Below, piece by piece: positions 1-6,781 of a DNA stretch of 22,356 nucleotides (the first letter of the stretch is position 1; each line of letters opens with the position of its first letter). Source of the DNA: CAYHHI01 sp964356335 (GTDB taxonomy: Bacteria; Arandabacterota; Arandabacteria; Arandabacterales; Arandabacteraceae). The stretch spans positions 1 through 22,356 of the forward strand of contig CAYHHI010000050.1 in NCBI GenBank assembly GCA_964356335.1, written 5' to 3'. Below the pieces are notes generated by a model that saw nothing but the letters and a program-made list of their open reading frames with translations, was not told the DNA's origin and searched no databases. The position numbers were made by a program, and so were the translations under genes.

Positions 1-50
1 CATGATACCAAGACAGCTCCAATTAGTCAAGGTATTTATGAGACACTACA

Positions 51-1835
51 CTAGTATTCCCTTGCCACAGGCTTCCAGCGAGTGATCTTCACGGGTTTGT
101 AATCCACCCCGGGCTTTCCGTTGGCCCGCGTGACGAGCGTGTGTTTGAGAAACCGCTCATCGTCACGCCGAGGGAAGTCCTTCCGCGAGTGCGCTCCGCG
201 AGACTCCTCACGCGCCAGCCCGGCCGTGAGCACAACTTCAGCGAGCTCCAGCAGGTTTCCCGTCTCCAGCGTATGGATGAGGTTGGAATTGTACACGCGG
301 CCTTTGTCTTGGACTGACACCTTCTTGAACCGTTCCATCAACGCGTGAACCTTCTCAAGCCCTTCATGCATGGACTTACCGTCTCGAAAGACACTTGCGT
401 GCCGATCCATGACCTCTCCGAGCTCGCGGCGGATCTTGTAAGGATTCTCGCCACCCCCACCACCCTCGCCACCCCCGCCACCGCCACCGCGGCCAGCCCC
501 GCTGCTCCCTACGCAATTCTGCAGCAGGCCCTTGAATATCCGATCTTCCTCTTCGCGGGCAGCGCGCGCAACAGCATCCGGCACATCGGAACTCCCAGGC
601 TCCCTCGCAAGGTACTTTGCGATCTCCCTGCCCGTGATCGCTCCCCACGCCACGCACTCGGCCGTGGAGTTGCATCCCAGGCGATTCGCGCCGTGAAGAG
701 AGTGGCAGGCGACTTCTCCTGCTGCCCACATGTTCTCGATCTTGGTGCGACCGTCGATGTCCGCCTCGATCCCACCCATAGAGTAGTGAGCGACCGGACG
801 CACCGGGATAGGGGAGAGTATGGGATCCAACCCCAGGAACTTCATGCAGACCTCTCTGATCAGGGGCAGGCATTTGTTGATCTTACGAGCCCCGAGATGC
901 GTCAGATCTAGGTCGACATGCCCAGGACCCTCAGGATCCTCAAAGCCGCGCCCCTCTGAGAGCTCAGTCATTTCAGAACGGGATACGATGTCGCGTGGGG
1001 CAAGCTCCATGAACTTCGGTGCATACTTCTCCATGAAGCGCTTTCCATCCTTGTTGAGAAGGTACCCGCCCTCACCCCGACAACCCTCAGTCATGAGAAT
1101 ACCGGAGGGGATAAGCCCCGTGGGGTGGAACTGAATGAACTCGGGATCTTCGAGGGCGAGACCGGCCTCGTAGGCAAGGGCCTGACCGTCCCCGGTGACG
1201 GTCTGAGAGTAGGTGGTGAAACCGTAGAGCACCCCCAGACCTCCTGTAGCGATGAGAAGCGCCTTGGCGCGAAGCAAGAGGAATTGCCCCGTGGGCAGGT
1301 CCAACACAGTTATTCCAGCGAAACGGCCGCCATCGAGCAGGATCTTGGTGGCGAAGGCCTCATCATACCGCTTGAAGCTCTTATACCGTAGCAGGTTGTC
1401 ATAGAGAGCCTGAACTTCAAAGAAGCCCGTCTTATCGGCTGCCATGCAGGCACGAGGAAACGAATGCCCGCCAAAGGCTCGCTGCATGATGCGCCCGTCC
1501 TCCCGTCGAGACCACGGAACGCCCCAGTGCTCGAGCAGGCGAATCTCATCGGGCATCGCGGCCACGAAGCGCTCTACTACGTCCTGGTCAGCGAGGAAGT
1601 CCGAGCCCTTGACCGTGTCCCAAGCATGTAGCGCAGCGCTGTCGCCCTCCTCCGGACGCATCACCGCGCCGGTACCCCCCTCGGCGCACACCGAGTGGGA
1701 GCGCATGATCTGAACCTTTGAGACGACGCCAATGTCGATGCTTCCGCCGGATCTCAAGGAGAGCTCGACTGCGGCCCGCAAACCTGCGAGCCCCGTCCCG
1801 AGGATCAAGACGTCATGGGTGATTGTTTGATCCAA
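51..1835 (-). CDS. frdA: Fumarate reductase / succinate dehydrogenase flavoprotein subunit
   Basis: Catalytic FAD subunit that interconverts fumarate and succinate, normally bound to an iron-sulfur FrdB/SdhB subunit at the membrane. Seen, numbering from the chosen start: Rossmann motif GTGLAG at 13-18; RSHS with the FAD-linking His at 47, followed by CAEGG (the FrdA-like AEGG form rather than AAQGG); QFHPTG with His237; TEGCRGEGG; PRDIVSR with Arg281; AHYSMGG with His350; and HGANRLGCNS. The 594-residue length is normal. I chose the TTG at 1835 because GGAG lies 7 nt upstream and the protein then begins about 7 residues before the FAD motif. An in-frame TTG at 1880 would add 15 unconserved residues. 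Residues about 447-463 are an almost pure glycine insertion just before the C-terminal helical domain. No iron-sulfur or membrane-anchor gene lies upstream; a partner could lie beyond base 1. Direction of catalysis cannot be told from sequence. Confidence 0.95.
   Translation of the reverse strand: MDQTITHDVLILGTGLAGLRAAVELSLRSGGSIDIGVVSKVQIMRSHSVCAEGGTGAVMRPEEGDSAALHAWDTVKGSDFLADQDVVERFVAAMPDEIRLLEHWGVPWSRREDGRIMQRAFGGHSFPRACMAADKTGFFEVQALYDNLLRYKSFKRYDEAFATKILLDGGRFAGITVLDLPTGQFLLLRAKALLIATGGLGVLYGFTTYSQTVTGDGQALAYEAGLALEDPEFIQFHPTGLIPSGILMTEGCRGEGGYLLNKDGKRFMEKYAPKFMELAPRDIVSRSEMTELSEGRGFEDPEGPGHVDLDLTHLGARKINKCLPLIREVCMKFLGLDPILSPIPVRPVAHYSMGGIEADIDGRTKIENMWAAGEVACHSLHGANRLGCNSTAECVAWGAITGREIAKYLAREPGSSDVPDAVARAAREEEDRIFKGLLQNCVGSSGAGRGGGGGGGEGGGGGENPYKIRRELGEVMDRHASVFRDGKSMHEGLEKVHALMERFKKVSVQDKGRVYNSNLIHTLETGNLLELAEVVLTAGLAREESRGAHSRKDFPRRDDERFLKHTLVTRANGKPGVDYKPVKITRWKPVAREY
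448..495 (-). repeat. GGN-type microsatellite coding a polyglycine insertion
   Basis: On the coding strand this is a run of GGT/GGC/GGG codons with one GAG, giving a glycine tract interrupted by one Glu within the flavoprotein gene. It has G runs of 5, 3 and 5 plus many GG pairs, so the mRNA could fold as a G-quadruplex. The flanking protein sequence (ENPYKIRREL on the downstream side) is ordinary FrdA/SdhA, so the tract is an insertion at a domain junction. Confidence 0.8.
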
Positions 1836-1919
1836 AAAGGTTCTCCGTCGGTGCCCTCTATCGTCAGGGCGAAAAGGCAAACCTGCTTTCTATCCCGATT
1901 CAGGGCCGGTTTAAAAGCC

Positions 1920-1949
1920 AGTCTACTTACGCCCTCGCCTTCCTGTCAA
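1920..1949 (-). promoter_or_regulatory. Sigma-70-type promoter for the flavoprotein gene
   Basis: Read on the minus strand: TTGACA (1949-1944), an 18-bp spacer, then TAGACT (1925-1920). The -35 is perfect and the -10 matches 4 of 6. It would start transcription near 1913, leaving a leader of about 78 nt before the TTG at 1835. Confidence 0.5.
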
Positions 1950-2013
1950 AGGGTTTTCCCTTGGGCCGGGCCCCGCGCTACATCGAATCCTCTTGAAATT
2001 CATCGCAAACCTG

Positions 2014-2041
2014 TTGACAAATCCCTACTTTTAGCTAATGT
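2014..2041 (+). promoter_or_regulatory. Possible promoter for the enolase fusion gene
   Basis: A perfect TTGACA (2014-2019) is followed after 16 bp by TAATGT (2036-2041), a weak -10. It lies about 65 nt upstream of the ATG at 2106. The -35 is convincing and the -10 is not, so the exact element is uncertain. Together with the minus-strand promoter at 1920-1949 it forms a divergent promoter region. Confidence 0.35.
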
Positions 2042-2105
2042 TTCTAACCGCGTAATTCGAAGCTATGTAAGGACCATCATATTCCAAAAGGAAGGTGCTG
2101 TTGCT

Positions 2106-5075
2106 ATGAAAGTAATTCACCCGGTGACTCATAACATCAGGCTGTTGGCTAACCGCCTTGAGCGACTGCTTATTACCTTAGAGGGGCGTGCCCCTGGCAA
2201 CCTAACTCTCATATATGGAGGAAGGCCACCCCGCAAGACAGGAGCCGCCGGCATGGCAGGGACCTCCCGCAAGACAAGAGCCGCTCGCGTGGCAAAGACC
2301 TCCCGTAGTGTTGACGGCGCTTTCCCAGCGGCTACGCGCCCAAAGGACGCCTTCCTCGAAAAGGGCTGGGTCATTGCCAATCATATCTTCATGTCGGTAC
2401 ATGCCGCTTTCTTGTTCCCCTATTATATTGAACGGATCCTGGCCAGCGCGGGGGTCACCGTAACCGTCAATATCCTGCCCCAATCATTCCTTGTCGAGGT
2501 CGTCACCGGCCTGGCTTATGCCTTCGTCACCTTCTACGTTGCGGTCGGCTGGCATGAGCGCGGACACTATCTTGAGGCAGTGCGGCAGATCACGTTGAAT
2601 AACAAGTTCTTGCCCGCAGCGCAGAAGAGGGCCAAGCAAGGTTTCCTGAGCCGTCTGGTCTGGAACATTGAGATGCTGCTCAAAATCCCCATCGGTAAGT
2701 TCCACGGCATAAACAAATTCGGTCTGACCTACAGCGTCGATTCGCCCTATAACCTGGCGGTCAAAGCGGCCGGCCCTCGTGCCAGCAGGAACCTGTTCTG
2801 GTTCTCGCTGCCCTTTGCAGGTGTTCTGCTTGTTCTTGGGTTCACCACCAGCACCGTCGGCTTGCTCTATCTGGGAAGGATCTTCCTGGGTATATCTGTG
2901 GTGGGCTTACTCGATCTCATATTTGCTGATGCAGGCGAATACAAGAAGTTCCGAGAGAGCCTCAAGCCTGCCCCGCCTGTAGCCAAAGAAAAAGTGACTG
3001 AAGGACGCTGGATCGACAGAGTGATGAAGGTGAAGCAGCAGATGGTTACCACCCGGCTCCAGGAGATGACCGCGGATCACATCAAGATCCGTGCTCCCTG
3101 GGGATACCGCAACTGCGCCATGGGTGGTGCCCATACGGAGAAAGAATACCCAGAATCCAACATCAGTATGCAGGAAGGCATGTTCATACCCCTCAGTGCC
3201 GAGAACTATGAAGAAGCCCAGCGCATGACCGTGCAGATCCAGTACAGGCTCAAGGAGATCATTGAGCGCACGCCTGGCTGTCGCGTTATGGGTATCGGTC
3301 TTGAAGGGGGGCTAGCCACCTTCATTACCAAGGATCCGGGCGATATCGTGCCGGAGCAGAAGATGTGGCGGCTAATGAAGCAGACGATTGAGGATCTGGG
3401 TTACGAGCCAGGCGTTCATGTGGCCGTGGCCCTTGACCCCGCCGCTTCTCAGCTTCAGGATGCCTACAACATTGCCAAGTATGGGGATTCGCATGAAGCA
3501 AAAGAGAAATGGGAAGTAGGCACGTACAGATTCTGGCGCTATACCGATCAAGAAGTAGTCATGAACCGTAATGAGATCCTGGGATTATACGAAAAGGCTA
3601 TCGCTGAGGGCGTGCCCATTGTTTCCCTCGAAGATGGCTTTGCTGAGAATGATTACGAGGGTTGGAAACTGGCCCTGGCCAAGTTGGGAGATAAGCTCTT
3701 CATCATCGGGGACGACCTGGTAACTACCAATGATGCAACGATTGAGAAGTGTATTGATATGAAGCTGATCAACACGGTCCTCATCAAGGCAAATCAGATC
3801 GGCACCCTCTCTGAGACGATTCTGGCGATGTTGACTGCCCTGGGTCACGGCATGGAGCTGGTGGTCTCGCATCGTTCCAAGAGCCCCAATGACGATATGG
3901 AGGCCCAGATTGGCATAGCGGCAGAGGCCATGGGTCTAAAGGCAGGGGGTGGGGCCAACACGGAAAGACTGGTAAAATACGGCTCCATCATTAAGCTGAT
4001 GAAGGATCTCTTCGAGGAGACGCTCGGCAAGGGGAAAGGTGCAAAGGCCCGGACGCAAGCGGGGGCCCCAGCGCTAGCCACGTCGGGAGCCTCCCGGCAA
4101 GCGACATCCGGGGCCTCTCGGCAGCCCTCCCCAGAACTCTCTCCCGGCGAGCTCGATGAATTCATCAACGAGCTCACCGTAACTCACATCACCGCCTATG
4201 AGGAAGCAACCAACGCAGGCATTCCTACTGTGGGAGTGAAGGTTACTGCTGGTATTGCCGGCAATCAACGTTTGGAGAAGATCCTGTCCTTCACTGGCTC
4301 CACGCCTCTGGGCACGTCTGCAGGAACGGGTGAAGCAATTCACCTGGTAGATAGCATGATCTTCCCCTCACGACTCACCAAGAACCATCCTGAGCTATTC
4401 AAGCGGACCGATGACGGCACTTATCGTTTTGCCAAGGACGTTGATGATGAGGCCATTGCCTCGAAGCAGGATTCTGAGCTTAAGGAGGCCTGGACGAGGG
4501 CAAAGCGTTATGAAGGCAAAGGCTGTCTGAATGCTGTCGACAACGTCGAGAATCTTCTTGCTGATCTATTTGTCGGGAAGAAGGTACGAGACCTAGACGG
4601 TATTGCCAGCATCGATGGGGTCCTCTTGCAGGCAGAGCTTAAGGCAACCCAGGATAGAGGTCTTCTGAATGACGCTTCTGCTTCTGAGCGCACTTCAAGA
4701 ATTGCGGTTATGCAGAGAAAAGGCACCTTGGGCATGAATGCTATCCTTTCATTATCCCTGGCTCTGGCGAGATTATCGGCTGCCATCAATGGTAAGGATC
4801 TCTGGAGTGGGATCCGTGAACAGATGCAGGAAACCATGGCTAAGGCGATTGCTGCAAATGGAGGGATTAAGGTCCTACCATCGGAACTTGCCCGGGGAGT
4901 CAGTCTAAGAGATGACCAAGAACTCTGGCAGGCCCTTAAGGAGCAGCTGAGTTTTGATGAGTTGAAGCAGGGCCTCCAGGCTTTAACGCGCAGTAAACCT
5001 GAAGCAGTGATGCTCCATGAGCTCCTGAGGCAGCAGCTTCCTGTATACGAAGTAGAAGTGCTAGCTAGTACTTGA
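2106..5075 (+). CDS. M50-like membrane domain fused to a circularly permuted enolase
   Basis: A 989-residue protein; enolases are usually about 430. Start: ATG at 2106 with AAGGAAGG about 10 nt upstream; the frame is open further upstream but without family sequence. Residues 88-108, 128-149 and 230-274 are hydrophobic. HERGH (150-154) fits HExxH; AAGPRAS (221-227) and LLD (268-270) or AD (274-275) resemble the later conserved elements of M50 site-2 proteases. Residues about 332-635 are an enolase barrel: GGAH His343, MQEG Glu357, EGG Glu400, LDPAAS Asp444, SLEDG Glu509, GDDL 535-538, LIKANQIG Lys561, SHRS His589/Arg590/Ser591 and Lys612 line up with catalytic and Mg ligands. A tandem-repeat linker (about 641-682) leads to the enolase capping domain (about 690-905): GIPTVGVKV, TSAGTGEA loop, GKG..AV, LGMNAILSLSLA. 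Domain order is thus reversed. Asp before Glu400 is Leu. Expected activity is 2-phosphoglycerate dehydration at the membrane (inference); protease activity is uncertain. Confidence 0.85.
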   Translation: MKVIHPVTHNIRLLANRLERLLITLEGRAPGNLTLIYGGRPPRKTGAAGMAGTSRKTRAARVAKTSRSVDGAFPAATRPKDAFLEKGWVIANHIFMSVHAAFLFPYYIERILASAGVTVTVNILPQSFLVEVVTGLAYAFVTFYVAVGWHERGHYLEAVRQITLNNKFLPAAQKRAKQGFLSRLVWNIEMLLKIPIGKFHGINKFGLTYSVDSPYNLAVKAAGPRASRNLFWFSLPFAGVLLVLGFTTSTVGLLYLGRIFLGISVVGLLDLIFADAGEYKKFRESLKPAPPVAKEKVTEGRWIDRVMKVKQQMVTTRLQEMTADHIKIRAPWGYRNCAMGGAHTEKEYPESNISMQEGMFIPLSAENYEEAQRMTVQIQYRLKEIIERTPGCRVMGIGLEGGLATFITKDPGDIVPEQKMWRLMKQTIEDLGYEPGVHVAVALDPAASQLQDAYNIAKYGDSHEAKEKWEVGTYRFWRYTDQEVVMNRNEILGLYEKAIAEGVPIVSLEDGFAENDYEGWKLALAKLGDKLFIIGDDLVTTNDATIEKCIDMKLINTVLIKANQIGTLSETILAMLTALGHGMELVVSHRSKSPNDDMEAQIGIAAEAMGLKAGGGANTERLVKYGSIIKLMKDLFEETLGKGKGAKARTQAGAPALATSGASRQATSGASRQPSPELSPGELDEFINELTVTHITAYEEATNAGIPTVGVKVTAGIAGNQRLEKILSFTGSTPLGTSAGTGEAIHLVDSMIFPSRLTKNHPELFKRTDDGTYRFAKDVDDEAIASKQDSELKEAWTRAKRYEGKGCLNAVDNVENLLADLFVGKKVRDLDGIASIDGVLLQAELKATQDRGLLNDASASERTSRIAVMQRKGTLGMNAILSLSLALARLSAAINGKDLWSGIREQMQETMAKAIAANGGIKVLPSELARGVSLRDDQELWQALKEQLSFDELKQGLQALTRSKPEAVMLHELLRQQLPVYEVEVLAST
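2230..2306 (+). repeat. 36-bp tandem repeat near the N terminus of the enolase fusion
   Basis: Two imperfect 36-bp units starting CCCGCAAGACA at 2230 and 2266, plus the start of a third at 2302. Each encodes 12 residues of the type RKTxAAxxAxTS, a basic low-complexity stretch before the first hydrophobic segment. The unit length is a multiple of three, so copy changes keep the frame. Confidence 0.75.
4077..4124 (+). repeat. 24-bp tandem repeat encoding the inter-domain linker
   Basis: Two 24-bp units each encode ATSGASRQ. They lie between the end of the enolase barrel and the start of the displaced capping domain, within a longer Ala/Ser/Pro-rich linker (about residues 641-682). The position marks where the ancestral enolase C and N termini are joined. 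Confidence 0.8.
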
Positions 5076-5134
5076 TCTGTCAGGCTTGGTTCGTCTGGCT
5101 TACTTGGCTTACCTGCCGTATATCCCCTTTGTAG

Positions 5135-5163
5135 TTGCCATCCTGTGGCCGCTGGAGTATGAT
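5135..5163 (+). promoter_or_regulatory. Sigma-70-type promoter for the beta-helix gene
   Basis: TTGCCA (5135-5140), 17-bp spacer, TATGAT (5158-5163); each box matches 5 of 6 consensus bases. Predicted start near 5170 gives a leader of about 37 nt to the ATG at 5207. This suggests the gene is transcribed independently of the enolase fusion, although I see no clear terminator between them. Confidence 0.7.
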
Positions 5164-5206
5164 CGCGCTTGGTGGGCTAGATGTCTTTCTCAAAGGAGGC
5201 AAGAAG

Positions 5207-6526
5207 ATGCGCAGATTGATCATGCCTTTGCTCGCTCTCGTTCTCGTTGTCATGCTTGCAGCTTCACTTTCGGCCGCGACATGGTACGTCAAACCCGACA
5301 GCTCCGGGGACGTTGCCACAATTGACGATGCTCGGCAAGCCGCGGCTTCGGGCGATACCATACTCCTCGCCAACGGTACGTTTACTGGAGATGGGAATCG
5401 GGACATTCATCTGGACGGCAAGTCTGTTACGGTATGTTCAGAGAGCGCCAATCCCGATCTCTGCATTATCGATTGCGGCGGAAGCGCATCCGAATTCCAC
5501 GCGGCGTTCGATATCGGGTTTGATGGGACCCCGCCTGTCGTGATAGATGGCATAACTATCCGCGGTGGCTATTCGTCATCGGCAGGGGCGATATACGTCG
5601 GTAAGGAGGTGGACGGCTCCACAGCAAAACTGAGGAACTGTGTCTTCACCAATAACCACTCCGACTGGGCAGGTGGGGTGGTAATGGTGTTGAATGATTG
5701 CACAGCGATCATAGACAGTTGCCGATTCACCAGCAACTCGGCGTCGCAGGGTAGTGCAATCGCGCTATGCTTCAGTGGCTCCGCTACAGTGACCGGATGC
5801 ACCTTCTCGGGCAACACGGCCCAATACGGGGGTGCGGTGTATGTCGGTTACATCGGTGCGGCCGCCGCAACCTTTACGGACTGCACCTTCTCGGGCAATA
5901 CCGCCAGTATCGCGGGTGGCGGCTTGTTCTCTGATGGAAGTAGCCTTACTCTCGGCGGATGTACCCTATCCGGCAATTCGGCTTCGGGCCCGGGTGGCGC
6001 AGTTTATTTTGACGGGGGTACGGGTTCCATGACAGGCTGCGTTTCTCTCAGGAATACTTGCACGACCCTCGGGAGCAGCACCTACTGTTCAACTGGATCA
6101 TCGGTCCAGATCACGAGCTGCTCCTTCGTGGCGGACTCTTCGGGCGGTGCGGTGATATACTGCTCGTCAGGGGTATCTCCTAGCCTGGACAGAACCGTCA
6201 TCGCGTTCTGCAAACAGGCCGCATCCATAGGCTGCATCAACCCGCCAGGCAGTCCCACGCTCACGTGCTGCGACATCTATGGCAATGAGTATGGTGACTG
6301 GACGGGCTGCATTGCGGGTCAGGCCGGCGTGAATGGCAATATCTCGCAGGATCCCCTCTTCTGCGACATCCCGAGCGGCGACCTCACCAATGAGGCCTGC
6401 TCCCCCTGTCTGGCGGCCAACAACTCCTGTGACCAGGACATCGGTGCGCAGGCGAGCGACGGTTGCGGCTGCGGCGAGGCTACCGAGCCTGCCACCTGGG
6501 GCGGGATCAAGGCAATGTACAAGTAG
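5207..6526 (+). CDS. Secreted right-handed parallel beta-helix protein
   Basis: A 439-residue exported protein. The ATG at 5207 follows AAAGGAGG by 8 nt and opens directly into a signal peptide (MRRL, a hydrophobic core of about 15 residues, then SLSAA). The mature part has short beta-helix coils with motifs typical of polymorphic outer-membrane-protein repeats: GGAVY/GGAIY-like turns alternating with C-x-F-x-x-N (for example GCTFSGNTA, DCTFSGNTA, NCVFTNN). The repeated Cys would stack as a ladder inside the helix. The C-terminal part is Cys-rich (SPCLAANNSCDQDIGA, GCGCG) and ends WGGIKAMYK. No enzymatic active site is recognisable; beta-helix proteins include adhesins and polysaccharide lyases, so the role is unknown, probably at the cell surface. 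It ends 255 nt before the next gene, which has its own promoter. Confidence 0.85.
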   Translation: MRRLIMPLLALVLVVMLAASLSAATWYVKPDSSGDVATIDDARQAAASGDTILLANGTFTGDGNRDIHLDGKSVTVCSESANPDLCIIDCGGSASEFHAAFDIGFDGTPPVVIDGITIRGGYSSSAGAIYVGKEVDGSTAKLRNCVFTNNHSDWAGGVVMVLNDCTAIIDSCRFTSNSASQGSAIALCFSGSATVTGCTFSGNTAQYGGAVYVGYIGAAAATFTDCTFSGNTASIAGGGLFSDGSSLTLGGCTLSGNSASGPGGAVYFDGGTGSMTGCVSLRNTCTTLGSSTYCSTGSSVQITSCSFVADSSGGAVIYCSSGVSPSLDRTVIAFCKQAASIGCINPPGSPTLTCCDIYGNEYGDWTGCIAGQAGVNGNISQDPLFCDIPSGDLTNEACSPCLAANNSCDQDIGAQASDGCGCGEATEPATWGGIKAMYK

Positions 6527-6657
6527 GCCTGCCAATGGGCGTTCCACTGGGCCCTCTATGCTTTGCTGCGTTTCGGCAGCGACGGGAATCCGGCAGCGGT
6601 CGGCAATACGCCTGCCACCCGGTCGCTTTTCGACACCGTGGCACGCTCGCCCTAGGC

Positions 6658-6686
6658 TTGACAAGGCCCCTCCCAGAGGGTATTCT
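6658..6686 (+). promoter_or_regulatory. Sigma-70-type promoter for the redox/signalling cluster
   Basis: TTGACA (6658-6663), exactly 17 bp, TATTCT (6681-6686): perfect -35 and a 4-of-6 -10. Transcription would start near 6693, leaving a leader of about 89 nt before the TTG at 6782. It is the best candidate for driving the whole cluster to 17674, since I see no comparable promoter in the gaps between its genes. Confidence 0.65.
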
Positions 6687-6738
6687 ACGATGAGGATAAA
6701 GGTGAAAGGAATCAGGCTATCCCCATATATTATGGTTT

Positions 6739-6769
6739 TCGCTTGATGGTCACATGAAGATCGCTTGAT
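6739..6769 (+). promoter_or_regulatory. Direct repeat in the leader of the response-regulator gene
   Basis: TCGCTTGAT occurs at 6739-6747 and again at 6761-6769, a 22-bp period or about two helical turns, ending just before the Shine-Dalgarno AGGAGGG. Phased direct repeats are a common form of operator. Because it lies downstream of the promoter at 6658-6686, binding here would repress or act on the leader RNA. No function is shown. Confidence 0.35.
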
Positions 6770-6781
6770 AGGAGGGTCGCT

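Noticed and set aside
1..50. Possible start of a downstream minus-strand gene (CAT at 1-3), perhaps the iron-sulfur partner
   Set aside because: Too little sequence to support any call.
345..911. A 188-codon plus-strand frame opposite the flavoprotein gene
   Set aside because: It is low-complexity Thr/Ala sequence from the antisense of the glycine tract, with no family match; the minus-strand frame has all FrdA motifs.
1815..2105. Longer N terminus for the enolase fusion starting at 1815
   Set aside because: The extra residues overlap the divergent gene and both promoter candidates, show no conserved sequence and have no convincing Shine-Dalgarno; ATG 2106 has one.
6639..6645. Sigma-54 -24 box (TGGCACG) upstream of the cluster
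   Set aside because: No GC at the required distance for a -12 box; a good sigma-70 promoter lies just downstream.
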